From Lobosporangium transversale (lineage: Eukaryota > Mortierellomycota > Mortierellomycetes > Mortierellales > Mortierellaceae): DNA of 64,000 nt. Under the pieces are notes generated by a model, which was not told where the DNA came from, made no database searches, and was given only the letters and a program-made list of their open reading frames with translations. Of the stretch, positions 1 through 12,828 are shown in pieces. Location: positions 372,001-436,000 of the forward strand of contig NW_019029004.1 of NCBI RefSeq assembly GCF_002105155.1, given 5' to 3'. Each line of letters begins with the position of its first letter. The first letter of the stretch is position 1. The position numbers and the translations under genes were made by a program.

Positions 1-941
1 GCTGCTATCCTCCCTGCTCCCCCTAGTCAAGATATTTGCGTGGAGCTCGACAACCAGGCAATTGTGATCCAATATCAACAGCTTGTCGAATCTCGGCACC
101 ATACGTTGCCTAGTAAACGTCTTCGATGTAACTATGCTGGGCTTTGAGCAGTAGTTTACCAACTCATCAACGGTAGACCAGTTTTAGTTAAGGTAAAGTG
201 GGTCCGTAGTCATAGTAACAGCGCTGGCAATGTGTTTGCTGATATGGTGAGTACTAGAGCAGCTAGGGTGGCTTCCGCATCTTGGAAAGTCGATCTCAGC
301 ACTCAATCTGGGACCCAACACTGTACGCTTTCAAGGCCAATTGGCTGAGTAAGACCTTCGTCAACTTCTCAAGTAATAAACCACCATCCGATGGCATCAA
401 GCATGGACAGCCCAACGACGCACAATAAAGAGCGATCTGTGACCATGATGATGTGGAGTGGCGATCAACGCTGGGCCATATCCATAATAAACGCCCTGTG
501 CACTCTTTCTACAGTAATGCCAAGGATACTGCAGCCCGGTGCCACCATACCAAGAAGCTACATGGTATGCTACCTACCCTCAATGTTATACAAGCTAGAA
601 AACCCTTCTTTACCCAGATCGAGTTTGCTGTGTCGGTGAGGCTGAAGACGAAGACAACAGCTATGTATGGACTTGTAGTGCCCTTGGTGAGGCCCACAAT
701 AACATTTGGGAGAAGGCTCTGTCGCGCATAGATCGCTAGGGCCGTGCAGCCACTACCAAATACAACAAGGGCCACAAGAACACGAACCTGAGGTGGGTCA
801 ACCTTGATCGAGACTTGCATTTATAAGAACCTTCATGCATCAGTGGAGTATGTGCGATTTTAAGCACAGACAACAGAATCGACCGTGCTTCCTTCCTCGT
901 GGATCCACGTTATCTAAAAAAAAAAAAAAAAAAAAAAAAAA
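1..941 (+). mobile_element. Decayed 3' end of a LINE-like (non-LTR) retrotransposon
   Basis: Frame-broken remnant of a reverse-transcriptase ORF that enters from the left edge. Translation near 184-300 reads like the end of an RNase H domain: VKWVRSHSNSAGN followed by VFADMVS, matching the family's H-x-GN-x-AD pattern. At about 540-690, across one frameshift, come LHGMLPTLNVIQARKP and then LYPDRVCC...EDEDNSYVWTC, the cysteine/tryptophan motif usual at the C-terminus of fungal LINE ORF2 proteins. There are stop codons near 148 and within the linker, so the copy is dead. The 26-base A run at 916-941 is a plausible retroposition tail marking the 3' end. The ORFs visible here in other frames are not real genes. 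Confidence 0.6.
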
Positions 942-1354
942 CACGCATTTTATACTAATTATACTCTGTTTATTACAAGCATTATGAGAATGATCTTATG
1001 ACCTGCAGTCTCTTTCCAAAGAAAAACCAATTAAGTTATGAAGATTAGTGTGGAGGAGGAACATGGATAAAGTTTTTTTTTTTTTTTTTTTTTTTTTTTT
1101 GTTTTGATAACAAGGACCCTCAAGTTAAGAATCAACAAGTCCATCCATACTTTCTCATCCCAAATCCTAATGATATTGTGGGCCCTCGTTATCAAATATT
1201 TATGCGCCATCATTCTCTGGCCCTTTACATCTCTCTTTTTTTTGTGCACGGAATACTCGCTGTCTCTTCGAGCTGTAGAGCTTTATTATGAAGATAAATT
1301 TTGGAGAGAGGAAAGAAGAGTATGATCCGGCAAGCATCTAAGTTCGAACAGCGA
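942..1354. other. Intergenic stretch with a 28-base T tract
   Basis: No gene is supported here. It lies between the LINE remnant and the 3' end of MCM10. It holds T28 at 1073-1100 and AT-rich sequence that probably includes the MCM10 3' untranslated region. Confidence 0.5.
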
Positions 1355-4300
1355 TCATTCAGAATCAGATAGATCAACAAATCGCTGTTTTTTGTTGGCG
1401 TGATCCTTCTTATTTGGATCTGGTAGTTGTGAGGAAGAGGAGGAAGAGAAGGGAGAGGCCGCTAATGTAAGAGATTGGGTATCAGCGTTGGAAATCGCTC
1501 TTTGATCTTTACAGTTTCCGGGCCGTGGAGGCGCCTTTAACGTTGCGACCGATGCCAGTGTAGACAAAATAGGATCGTTTGCAGTCAACCTACGCTGTTT
1601 CCCTTTTTCAGTAGACGTCGCAGGAAGGATACGGGCTATTTGGGATACCGTGTTCGACTGCGTGGGGTTCCTTGACCCAGCTCCTCCTATCACTGATTGC
1701 TCTGCTGATGCGGATGCAGCGCGATTTCGTGCATTTCTTGCCTCCACCATATTTTTTGCACGCTGTTCACTCAAAGACAAAAGACGCTCACCTTCATTGT
1801 CGCTTCCATCGTCCAAATCAACCCATTTCTTAGCAGCTCCACTTCCTGGTGCGGCTGGCACTGGCTGTCGTGTCCCAAAAAATACATCTCCCTTGATTTC
1901 CCGGCCTCCATTGTTCTTGCTATCTAGTGCCGCCAATGCTGCTTTACTGCTCCTAGGCAAGGCGATGGGTCTTGTTGTTCCCTTGACATCAATAGTACGT
2001 TTTCGTTCGCTCGGTAGTAAATTTGATAGAGGTCGCATTGGGGAAGGAGGCGATTTGATACGCTCTGTTAATAGCCGGATAGATCGCTCTCTAGCCTCGA
2101 GATCATCGTTGTTTCGTTTTGGGCTGCCAGGCACAAATTGTCCAGTAACTGGATTATATCCCATCCTACGGACCATCTCTGCAGGGAAAAGCTCCGAGTT
2201 GTTGGGAGGTGTTTCTTGGAATGAATCAACAACAAATAAATTAAATATCAATATCGAATCCTACAACGTAGTGATATATTGAGATGAATGGTATAGCCCG
2301 AAAACAAAAATTAAAATATAAACATACTAGGCGAGGTCACATCCTTTGCCCAAGCTACGTCTTTACTCGCTTTGGCTTGCCGCAGATATTGGCCACCTGG
2401 GTTGTTTTGGCTCATCAGAAATGACGAAAGAATGCTATCCTCCTGAGCAAGACTCTTCTTTGAAGCTTTGGAGTCTAACAAAGACGAAGTCCCTATGCCA
2501 CCATCATCAAAAATATATGTCGTCTCCTTATAATCGCGCGCCATCATTCGCAGCCTCGCTGATGAGGGGCTCTTAAAGCTGCTCTCTCCTACCTTGCGTA
2601 ATACGCTTGGGGATGGCATTTGAGCTAAAGGTTTCTCCAAGTCGTAAATCGAACTTGTACCAGCAATAAGACACCCATGTTGATTGCGACGTTTATTTGT
2701 GAGCATCATGATGTGATGGGCGCATAATCTCGAAGCCCTTCTGTCCACAACACGCCCACACTCTTTTCCGTCTAGCTTGATTGCTTCGCACTGACCAAAG
2801 TCTGCACTAGTACCAACGACAAGTAAGCAGTCCGGATGCTCCACTTCCACACCCAATATTCCTGCACGCTAAAGTACCAACAATAGAAACGGATTAATGC
2901 ATGACGGCTATCATGGCGTTGTAGGTATTATTCCAAGCTCAAGTCTTTCAAACGAAATGCTATCCATACCTCGGCTTGATTCAGCACCTTAGGATCCATT
3001 ATGATGACCACATCTCCAATCCTTAATCTTCCATGATGCTTGTCCATAACCTTCCTGAACATGAATACGTTAATCATATGGCTTTTTAAGTCACACAACT
3101 GAAAATGACAATATTGCATCTTCTTTTTTGTCATTCTTATCTTTGACTTGGCACCTATTACTCCTCCCACAACCCAACTACCGCCATTTTGCCCATTCGC
3201 TATACCGCTAATATCACTATCGGTTGCTGCTGACCCTGGTATCGATATAGACGTCGAAGAGCTTAAGAGACCGGCTGCATAAGGCTTGAGAGACTTCTCT
3301 CTTATGCGTTCACCGTCCTTAATATGAACATTTTTCAAGCCACGAGTCATCCTCGCCATATCTTCGCACCCTGTTTCACGATCCCTATAGATCCAGAGGG
3401 AGGATATGTGGTCAATACAGAATGGATCCCATTTGGAATTCAGTTGAAAGTTGTAATCGGCCGAACCCATACTTTATCCGCAGTCCAGTTAAAGGATCAA
3501 AGCCCGAGGTATGCCCAAGCCTTGTTACTTCAGCTGCAGAGATAGGCTCGGAAGCAGCTGCCATTGTCAGAAATGTTGCCTTTGGGAATTGTTTCCTTGT
3601 AAGTTCAGTCTCTCTTTTTAGTTTTTGAGCCTCAACTGCCTCTGTAAGTTTATTATTCGATACTCCAGTTTCTCCCAATACCTGACTGAGAGCACACCGA
3701 CCATCCAAGTTCTCGCTGTTGGTAACTGAGGGACTACATGGCATTATTGACCCACAGGTGTCAAATGACTGAACATCATCGTCTGAATCAAAGAGAGCAT
3801 CCAAGAAAGTACTGTCAAGCTCGTTGTCTGGAAGATCAGGGAAAGTATTTTCAATTGTCCCACTTGTGCCATCCCTTGGGCTGCTCATTTCCGATATTTT
3901 ATGGAACGACGGTGTATTTACACGAGTGCCACTGAAGTTTGCATTATATTGCCGTTGCCTCTGGGTTGAAGGGGTTGGCGACGCATGTCTACCCTGCATG
4001 GAAGACGATAATCGCCTAGAGATGGGAGAAGGGCTATGCTGCCTCTTCCTTCCAGAAGATGGAGAAGATGGAGACATGAAAAACCTTGTAGGCGATGGGG
4101 GGGATGGTGACCGAAATCCTGGGGAAATTAGAGGCGTTGTATTTTTTTTGGGAGGGGTAGTCAACACTGCTTCCGTAGTCGCTTGTTCGTCGCTATGGGT
4201 ATCCCCATTGGAAGTGTTTTTCCCAGGAGTTGTGCAGACCAACATCTCCGCAAGTGTTGGACGCGTTGGTGTTGAGGGAGCGTCATAGCAGATGTCGGAG

Positions 4301-4754
4301 TCATTGCTCTCAGCCTGTGCAATGAGTTGGCCTGGGGATGTGGTACCCATGGCGACGGGAGCGCTTTCTTTGCCCGATTTCTTGGCTGCCTTTTGAAGCT
4401 GTTTTGCGCGCAATTTAGCCTCGATTCTGGTCTTCATCTGTATCAATTCCTCCAAGCGCGCCACTATATCCGAGCGGTACAGTTTAGCGGGTGATTTATG
4501 TCAGTCAAAAATAAGAGGATAAACTGTCCAACATTTCATACTTCTGAGTAACGCTCAAGCCATAAGATGAGCTTACAATCTTCTGCATCAGAAGAGGAAT
4601 GTGTCTCTTCTATTGTTCCCTTTATTTTTCCATCTTCCTGGCTCACATGAATTTTCTCAGACACATGAGAATGTTGTTGATGCTGGTCCTGGTCCTGGTC
4701 CTGATTTGTGTCCGAGTTCATGTCAAATAAGGCTGCGCCAGTGCCGGTGTGCAT
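1355..4754 (-). CDS. MCM10: Mcm10, replication initiation factor (5 exons)
   Basis: DNA replication initiation protein that links the CMG helicase to polymerase alpha at origins in the nucleus. Proposed exons: 4754-4542, 4437-3473, 3384-2970, 2868-2328 and 2214-1355, giving 997 aa in one open frame. The N-terminal part is basic/coiled (MKTRIEAKLRAKQ), then Ser/Pro-rich. The Mcm10 core starts at SGFDPLTGLRIK, continues through the OB-fold (WVVGGVIGAKSK, then INVFMFRKV), and reaches the zinc finger at about residues 555-583 (GQCEAIK...KECGRVVDRR...LCAHH), the conserved Cys3His set. The C-terminus is low complexity with an acidic tail. The intron at 3472-3385 removes a frame break seen in the raw ORFs. 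The first intron (4541-4438) was chosen because a GTATGA donor and a TACAG acceptor keep phase. The last acceptor (CCAAG) is weak. It shares an upstream region with the divergent BMT2. Confidence 0.88.
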
Positions 4755-4982
4755 CGTCAGCTAGTCAAGTCTTAATTCAGTTACTCCTCACGGTGTCGTT
4801 TGAAATGTGCAAAGGTTTTTTGAATGTGAGAAAGTGGTAAAAGAATGCGAGCGAGAACCAGTCACTTTATTTTGGTTTGGTTCGAATTATTCTCATTAAG
4901 ACAGCTGCATTAATTAGAGCAGAATAAGAATGAGGTGAAGAGAGACAAAGGACGAGCTATTGGATGGATTACCACTTTCGTA

Positions 4983-5013
<31 letters not shown>
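4755..5013. promoter_or_regulatory. Shared divergent promoter region of MCM10 and BMT2
   Basis: 259 bp separate the two start codons, so both promoters and 5' leaders must lie here or overlap. A T24 tract followed by A6 (about 4984-5013) runs directly into the BMT2 ATG. The tract may be part of that leader or a nucleosome-excluding element; this is inference from position only. Confidence 0.5.
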
Positions 5014-5014
<1 letters not shown>

Positions 5015-6212
5015 TGGCAGTTAAAAAGGCAAAAAAGCTCTCAAACAAGAGAAGGCGAATCCCTGTAACAACAACAGGAGCCAGTGAATCTGTGGAACAC
5101 CACATTCCAACTTCAAAAATCTCTATGGCCAATACTTCAGACTCACTGTCAGTTCTCAAGTCTTTAACTCCTTTAGGCACGGTGACTACATCCGCTGCAT
5201 CCTCTTTACTGACCGTCAAAAGTTCCAAGGCTATCTCCTGTAAAAAGTCATCCCTTGCCACTGCACAGTTAATCCGTCGTTATCACACCCTTAATAAGGA
5301 GCTTTCTAAGTGCTTGGCACGAATTGAGAGTAGCAAAGCCAATGATAACTCATCAAGCCATGGTCATTCTCAGAACTACTCTCAACAGGATACCGCAGCG
5401 GACCTTGCGAGGATTACTGAGATCCGTCAAGAAATGGATGATCTTGGCGGGCTAGACATGTACCAAAAAGCATCTACCCTTGGTCAATCCAAACAACGTG
5501 GAGGTGACTCGAGTAAGTGGCTAGTACCTATCTTAGAGAGCCACTATCTTCAACTGAATAAAAAGGTAGGATATTCTTTTTCATGTTCGGCCTACGTCTC
5601 CAATAATTGTCAGGAGAAGGTATGGTGTAAATTACTTAAATATCAAACTAAGAATTCATTTGTTTCGTATAGCCTGGGCTACCATTGAGGCTGTTGGATA
5701 TCGGCGCGTTATCTCCATACAACTACCAAAAATATTCTTCTTGGATCCAAACCACGCCAATAGACCTTAACCCACAGGATCCTTTGATCGCGAAAATGGA
5801 CTTCCTTGAGATGCCTATCCCTACAGACCGAGAGCACCTCTTTGATGTAGTCTGCCTTTCATTGGTGATCAACTTTGTAGGTGATCCTAAGCAGCGTGGA
5901 GAGATCCTACGTCGGTCCACATACTTCTTGATGCCTGGAACAGGGATATTATACTTAGTCTTGCCATTACCTTGCATCCAAAACTCCCGGTATATGGACC
6001 ACGGTTTGCTCGTGGAGATGATGCAAGCCCTTGGATACACATCTTTACTGAAGTATCATTTTGCAAGGAAATTAGCCTACTATGCTTTCAAGCTCGATGC
6101 TGCTGTTGCAGCGCCAAAAAATAAACACAAGGCCCATCGATCTTCAGAGAACGTAGCACATCCATTGTTTCCCAAAAAACTACGCCATGACAAACCCAAT
6201 CGGAACAAGTAG
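5014..6212 (+). CDS. BMT2: Bmt2-like 25S rRNA adenine-N1 methyltransferase (2 exons)
   Basis: Nucleolar SAM-dependent enzyme; yeast Bmt2 makes m1A2142 in 25S rRNA. Exons 5014-5565 and 5673-6212 give 363 aa. Family landmarks: YQKASTLGQSKQRGGDSSKW ahead of the intron, then the SAM-binding strand LRLLDIGALSPYNY, DLNPQDP, and FDVVCLSLVINFVGDPKQRGE, all hallmarks of the Bmt2 family. The N-terminus is Lys/Arg-rich (MAVKKAKKLSNKRRR), fitting nucleolar targeting, as does the basic C-terminus. Start choice: first ATG, immediately after the T24A6 tract. The 107-nt intron runs from GTAGGA to CGTATAG and keeps phase 0. Confidence 0.9.
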
Positions 6213-6823
6213 GCAATAGCTCAATCAAAAGCTCAATGTAGACTGTTGATGGAAGATATATTTCAAGCACCTAATCGCAATATCTTTTTTTATTTTTTAT
6301 TTTTATTATTGATTAGCTTCTCTATTATTCTCACATAAGTTACGGCTATCCTCAGAATCTTGTACTTTTATTGACATCATGACATTAATAATAAATAACA
6401 AAGAGTGTTCTCTTGAACAATTCTTTTATTCATTGCGCGAGTACAGCAAATGCGCCAATGAACATTTACTCCGCCGCTCTAAGCACGATCATTCTCAATG
6501 GATCATTTTCATTTGAGGACAAATATACTGTGGGACCATGCCGGAGAAGTTATATTCTAAGCAGTGTAGCCCTCTTGCTTCAACTTTCCCAATCTATCTA
6601 TACCACATGTCAACCTGAAGAACTGGATATATGCAACATTGGGCATTGTCTTTGTAAATTATACATAGCCAAATCCTTCGCTTGCCTTCTCCCCTCCCAT
6701 CCTCAAAAAAAAAAAAAAAAAAAAAAAAAGTCGAGAGAAAAATGCTCGCGTATTTAAAATAGTTCTGTCTTTTTTTTACTATCTCAAGGGCTTCATTCGA
6801 TCTCCAATCCCACATGCTAAAGT
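6213..6823. other. Convergent intergenic region
   Basis: Holds the 3' ends of BMT2 (+) and the KH-like gene (-), AT-rich sequence and an A tract of about 24 at 6706-6729. I see no further gene; the two overlapping ORFs here are short and low complexity. Confidence 0.5.
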
Positions 6824-8373
6824 TTACCCATAGATCGCATCCACGACGGATACCAAAGCTTGACGGAGACTTTTCATCATGTTATCATCATTTTCGTCGG
6901 AATCGCAAATAATCTCAAGGATAGATTCCCTTTCTGCAGGCTCAAGTTTGATTTCCTTATCTCTAACCAAATTTTCCACAGCATGTATTTTTTGATGAAA
7001 TCCGCGACTCACTTGTCTTTGTAAAATAGAGATCGAACGGTGTGGAATATATACCTTAGCCGACCAGTCGCTCTGAGCTATTCTCGCCAACACACTAACT
7101 ACTACAGCAATTGCAAGTGAAAAAATCTCCGCCTGATCTCCACCGATGTCACACACTCTGATTTCGTCTTGCTCTTTTACCAGAGGATCTGATATGGATA
7201 AAGTAACATCTTTCGAACTACAATACCGCCGTATATTTGATCCATGTTCTCCTGCCATGAGCCTAACTTGCTCCATTGTCAGTAATAATTGAAGGTGATA
7301 ACGCTTGGTGTGCATAGCTTTAAGACATGATTGCATCTCTGGCCTCAGGACATAGCCTACTGGAACTTTCGAATCCATTATGCTGCCTGTACCTCTGTGA
7401 TCCCAAGTCACCGCCATATTTTTGGGGATAATACTCCGTCGGCCAGCTCGGCCACCTCGGTAATAGCCCTCACAAATATCCTGAGAGACATCCACCTCTG
7501 ACAATGCCCGCATGACATATCTCAGTGCACTACCTATAGTTTTATCTAATGAGCACGACTCCATTGTAATTAGACACTCTTGCGATGCACGGAAAACAGG
7601 ACCAAAATTACGAGTCATCGCAGATTTCAATTCCGGAATTGAGGACTCCTGTTGAAGCTGATCAGAATGATTGGTCGCCATGTTTTCGAGTGGTGGGAAC
7701 AGTGCACTAACCATTTGAGATGGAACTAGGATACACAATTTCCATAGAGTGAATCCTCCGGATCGTGGGACGATCTTTCTCAAGAATTCTAACGCAGCCT
7801 TATAAACACGGCCCGTGGATCCAGATATTCCAAGGACAATGTCCTGATTTTCATGGACTGATTTCGATTCATGAGGGATCATATAAGTATCAACAACAAA
7901 TTGCGAACGTATAGGTCCAACCAAGGCAGCAAACTCAGTCCCCCTTGGTATTTGATACGCTGAAAATACGAGTCGAAAATGAATAAGAGGCATATTATCA
8001 CCCGCTAGCTGAAAGTATTCCCTTGAGTGGTATCCATGGAGAGAATCATCTGGCTTGTCGTAAGATTGAATAGGGTCTTCATAAACTAATGCCTCATCCT
8101 CAGGCTCTATCTGACAGATGCTGCTTCCTTTCTCAAAACTAATCATGCCTCCACCGTGACTGGGTTTCCAGCGATCTAATGTACGTGACAGTTCATAGTC
8201 TGCGATGTCACTGGCCTTTGCTGAATCAAGTAAGGGAGACGCAGGAGGCGAAGCTGGGTGTTGCACTGAAAAGCTGCCTGTCAGGCTTGAATTCAAAGTA
8301 ACGTTGTCTAGAGTGAATGTCATCTGGTCATAGCGAGAGAGGATCAACTCAATAGAAACATTCTCTTTAGCGG

Positions 8374-8411
<38 letters not shown>

Positions 8412-9124
8412 GATAAAAGCAATATCATAACTTGGGTGCTTACCTCATCCAACTTTCCTGAGTCCATGACGACCAGCCCTTCATTATCAGGCTCACTTGC
8501 AGTCTCTGCGGTGGCAAAACCATTTGCATGTACACTGATGTTATTTAAACTTATACTTGGTACAATGGAGTTGATGGAGGCTCTATCAGTTGGTGAATCG
8601 TGAGGCGAAGTTGATTGATGTTGTGATCGCTTAGGGTTTGTTGCAGACTCCATACTTGCTTGCAGGGTGGGCCATTCTGAACCCGTGAATCGCCAGGAAG
8701 GTGCACGGCCATCCTGGATTGCTCCATCACGCTGTAACTGAGGCCCTCGGGATCCTATATTATAATCGTCGACATGACCTTGATGTGATGTAGCCTGGAT
8801 ATTGAAGTGCCCAAAATTGTTGGAGGCTTCAATTGATGATATGCGACCCCGCCCATGTTCGCTCTGCTGATGAGTGTGAATGTAATTACTGCTGTACCTC
8901 TCATCTTCTCCGTTATTTGAAAGTACAGATGCAGGCGTAGACGAAAACTCTGTATCTAGATACTCTTCCTGCCGCGGAATTGATGGCGCCAAGTTATCAG
9001 CGAGTGCCCGAGAAGAAGTCGCGACTGAGTGCGACACTCTGGGAGCAGAATTTAGCGCTAGCAGAGCGTCTCTGATGTTCTTATGAGAGTAGTATGTAAG
9101 TGTAAATGGATCAAGGGATCTCAT
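6824..9124 (-). CDS. KH-like RNA-binding protein (2 exons)
   Basis: Predicted 726 aa if translation starts at MRSLDPFTL (9124); an in-frame upstream ATG at 9169 would add 15 residues. The intron is placed at 8443-8324 (GTAAGC ... GACCAG). It is exactly 120 nt with no stop, so a plain ORF call runs straight through it and inserts poly-Phe/poly-Lys. The N-terminal third is low complexity. A C-terminal segment looks like a KH fold: MEQVRLMAGEHGSNIRRY gives a GxxG loop (GEHG, about residue 585), followed by the strand/helix pattern IRVCDIGGDQAEIFSLAI. A second, weaker KH-like half lies near VLGISGSTGRVYKAALEFL. I cannot assign it to a named family; RNA binding is inference from the GxxG loop. Confidence 0.6.
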
Positions 9125-9273
9125 CTCAGCCAGTAATGAATGATGCCAACAATAATAGGCATAAAACAAAAAAACAAAAAAAAAAAATAAACCTCTTTTC
9201 CAAAAGCCACTGTGTATATCTTTTTTTTTTTTTTTTTTTGTAAAATGCTCTACGCCATTTGTCTTTTCTCACC
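9125..9273. promoter_or_regulatory. Short divergent promoter between the KH-like gene and RRP46
   Basis: 149 bp separate the two start codons. The segment contains an A-rich block near 9167-9190 and T18 or so at 9221-9239. Both genes must initiate from here; the T tract is the only conspicuous element. Confidence 0.4.
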
Positions 9274-10230
9274 ATGTCGCGTCTTGACCGCACCCGCACA
9301 TCTGCTCATCAACTGCGCCCATTCTTTTCCTCTCAGAACCTACTTAATCGCTCCGATGGCTCAGCCCAATTTGATTTTGGTAATGCCATTTTTTGAACAA
9401 CTTTATTCTTGACTCTTGAGGACAGAAATGGCAATATGGTTGTGAACTTAATACGACACTTGGTTTACATATTTATATTCTCGATTTTTTATCTTTTCAG
9501 GTGGATCATCCGTACTATGTTCTGTCGTCGGCCCTGCAGAAGTTAAACTCAGGGATGAAAAACTGGACAAGGCTACCATTGAGGTTGTTGCTAGGCCACT
9601 AGTTGGCCTGCCTGGTGTCAAAGACAAGGCTCTCGAACAAAATATCAGAGAGTCATTGGAGCCTTTGATCTTGTCGGGGCTTCACCCTCGCACAATGCTT
9701 CAGATTGTAATCCAAACAATGAAAGATGATGGATGTGTAAGTAAATTATCTCAGCTCTTGTGTTACCCAATGTCTTCTTTTAGCATCATCTGAACTCCTG
9801 ATCATTGTAATAATAGATCTTGTCAACAGCCTTTAATGCTGTCATTTTGGCCCTTCTCGACGCCGGCATACCTCTTAAATCCATTCTTGGGTCTGTAACA
9901 TGCATGATTGACGCACAATCTAGCGAGATATTGCTTGATCCGACAACAGAAGAACTCTCGCGAGCCAGATCAACTCATGTATTTGTGTTTGATAACAAGT
10001 CTTCAGTACAATCAGAGCAAGGAAAAATGAATGTCGATACAGATGACCAAGAAGCAGGAACATCTAGTTTGGCGGCAGTACTTTTCTCAGATAGTACAGG
10101 AATGTTCACAGAACAGGAGTACTTCGAGTGCGCACATTTCTGTTTCAAGGCATCACAAGCAGTACATGGATTCATCAGAACAGCAGTGCAAAAAAAGCTA
10201 GAGAAAGAGTACCAGCAAACTCAAGCATGA
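9274..10230 (+). CDS. RRP46: Exosome core subunit Rrp46 (3 exons)
   Basis: RNase PH-fold subunit of the nine-protein ring of the RNA exosome, in nucleus and cytoplasm. Exons 9274-9379, 9501-9736 and 9817-10230 give 251 aa, close to family length. The fold is recognisable: FDFGGSSVLCSVVGPAEVKL (first RNase PH strand), then LHPRTMLQIVIQTMKDDG, then STAFNAVILALLDAGIPLKS, and MIDAQSSEILLDPTTEE in the second half. The start is the first ATG of a short exon (MSRLDRTRTSAHQLRPF), which matches the start of eukaryotic Rrp46 (basic, ...LRP-F). Introns are 121 and 80 nt with GTAATG/CAG and GTAAGT/TAG borders. No phosphorolytic active site is expected in this eukaryotic subunit. Confidence 0.92.
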
Positions 10231-11514
10231 AAGGCCAATCTAATTCATCCATCAGGCTTTTATTATTATCCACACAATAAACACGACATCCGTCAGCGCA
10301 TTATTTTGCATGACTTCTTGATTTGTTCCGACATACCTTGTTGTTTGCATTTCCGTTACTCGATAGGTTATGGTCAGTGGAAATGCTTTCTGGGCTTATT
10401 AATTACAAGACTAAAAGGCTTGGCGAAAATGCTCCAAGCTTGAGAACCAGATTTTCTTAATGTTCAGGTAAGTAAGTAAATTTTATTGAAGGTACATGGA
10501 CGACGATTTTCCTTGGAAGGCTGGTCATGAGGCCTAGATCAATAATTAATAACAAGAGATAAAATGTAATGTTTTCGTAATGTTGAATACCAAAGCTTGA
10601 ACTGGATCATGTCCGCCCAAGGTAATGTAATTTCAATCAAATGTGTTGCGGTTAGTAAGTAACAATCAGCCAAACAGTTCATAAATTAAGCAACGTCCGC
10701 AATGTTTTTCTGATTAAGCAACATATTGTGTGCAGGCAGCCATTCGTCAGATTTGGGGTCAGTTTAGTGCTATCAAGTCCAGCTATTATCTGATGAGCCG
10801 TAATGTCTATTACCGACGAGACCTGAGTGGGCTCGATTGGTTCGTCCTCTTGAAGTGACACTTAAAGGACGTGAAAGAACGACCCTTGAAGGGATAACTG
10901 TCAAAATAGCACAATGGGCGCATAACAATTAGGGGAGTTCTTTCCGCCCTAGCCCAGACTCGTTTTTCAACATAGACGTTTAGTATAGCTAGCCATACTT
11001 GTAATCTTGGTTGCACAGAAGGAGATGTTGATTAAACTCCTCTGCTGCCTGGCAAATCATCGAGGCGCTATTACGCCCAAGTTTTCCGTGGATTTTTCTA
11101 GAGATAAAATTCGATTGCACTATGAACGATATAATCAAACAAAAGATTCTTTACAGTTGATCTTCTCGCTCGATAACAACTATAAGCTCCAGCGAAACAA
11201 AAGTCCTGGGCCATAAGCCTTCCTCTATTCATCCAAATGATACCGACGTAGCCTATCATTAGCTACAGACTTGAATAAGGATTGGACTACTTACTCTTGA
11301 CAGATTTTCTCACGTGTAGAAGAATTATTGACCTCCTTTATTTATATGGAAGTGGTAACTACGAACAAGGAGAAAAAACAAAAAAAGTAAAGAGAAAAAC
11401 ATAAAAAGGCTTGCATGATCCTGCGTTGCCATGTCCGGCAATTGTTATTGATGGTGGTAATAACAGTAATGATGATAATTTGTGGTGTGCAATGGGCTCT
11501 CAAGACGCTACTTT
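10231..11514. other. Intergenic, no gene recognised
   Basis: About 1.3 kb of AT-rich sequence between the RRP46 and SNF7 3' ends. Only short overlapping ORFs of no recognisable family are present (for example 11007-11216), with no intron signals that would join them. I see no repeat, tRNA or mobile-element signature. Confidence 0.5.
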
Positions 11515-12828
11515 CTAAATGGCCATACTCTCACGTAACTCCCTGAGTTCGGCCTCTTCCTCGTCTTCTACTTCTATTGAATGAAAAGGCCACCAAAGGA
11601 GCATATCGTTAATAGATATTCGCTCTAATTAGAGACTCAATAATCAACGACATTATACAAACACAACTATACCTGGAGGATGGACAGGCACCGAAGGCAA
11701 GCCAATTTGGGGTGGTCGTTCAGTTTCCATAAGTTTCTTGTCCAACTCTTCTTGCTCAAGCTCGTCAAGTTCAGCTGCCAATTCATCCTAGGTAATATGG
11801 TTTGTACATATCAGAAGTTAGCCTCTTAACAGATAAATGCTCCAATTACGGTGCTATCAAAATCGATGTTGGAGTCCTGCTGAACATCATGCCCGCCATA
11901 CCTCATCCATTTCAATGCCAAACCCAACGGGCTGTGAAATAACATCTGAAATCTCATTGGCGAGCTCCATCTGGTCCCTAATCTCCTCCATTGTCTGGTC
12001 AACCTTGTTGATATCCCTATTATTGATGACCAATAATACAAAAAAATAAGAGTCAACATATAGCCGTTTCAACAGTGAATATAGTCCTAATAAAGTAATG
12101 TCCAGAGTATACAGACATTTTGTCTGCTTTCAATTCACTAGAACAATTCAAAGGAAGCTAATAGAACAAGTCGCTCCTTACATGGCACCATGGATACCCT
12201 TCATAGCTTCAGCACCTGCACGCATAGCCTTCATAGTCTCAAGATTGACATTAGCATTTTCAATGGCCATGACCTGCGTCTCTATTGTCAGCCGTGAACC
12301 CGAAATGCGTTCGATCACTCCTTCATACTGTTTCTTACGCTTCAATGCCATGAGCGCGGCTACAAAAGATTTATTTTTTAAAATAAAAAAAAAAAAAAAA
12401 AAAAAATGCAACGTGGCGTCAATTTCAGTGCCCTTGCGTTTCATTTCTCATGTTTATTTTTCCTCGCTATGTTGTATGGAAATTGAGACATAATTGCCGC
12501 TATCGATGCTACTGCGGTTGATGAGAAGTGGTGCATTTACACTATACGCCACATGCCGAATCACTCTGCCAACCTTCTTTATTGATTTATTCCATGTCAA
12601 ATGAGAATGAATGAACAGAAATCAACAAGCAGGCGAAAGCAAAGGCAAGGATTCGCGAACTTTACCTCTGCGATTCTTGGTGGCATTTGCTTTTGCAATC
12701 TTGAGCTCATTGTCGATCTTTGTTTGTAAGAAGGTTTCTCTTTTTTCGAGCATCTGCAATGTGTTCCTGAGCTCGACAATCGAGTCCTTAGGAGTAGCCT
12801 TTGGCTTCCTTCCAAAAAAGAGATTCAT
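11515..12828 (-). CDS. SNF7: ESCRT-III subunit Snf7/Vps32/CHMP4 (5 exons)
   Basis: Main filament-forming ESCRT-III subunit at endosomes, needed for multivesicular body sorting. Exons 12828-12666, 12359-12182, 12016-11902, 11787-11673 and 11573-11515 give 209 aa in frame. The Snf7 core is clear: FFGRKPKATPKDSIVELRNT, then ALMALKRKKQYEGVIERI, the helix ANVNLETMKAMRAGAEAMK, then DINKVDQTMEEIRDQMELA and EISDVISQPVGFG. The C-terminus has the acidic DELAAELDELEQEELDKKL and ends in RELRESMAI, the expected C-terminal interaction helix. The first intron (306 nt) carries a long T tract on the sense strand. Length and order of helices match the family. Confidence 0.93.

Noticed and set aside
3385-3472. 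Apparent frameshift inside MCM10
   Set aside because: An 88-nt GTATGG...TATAG intron explains it and restores the conserved TGLRIK...REK region.
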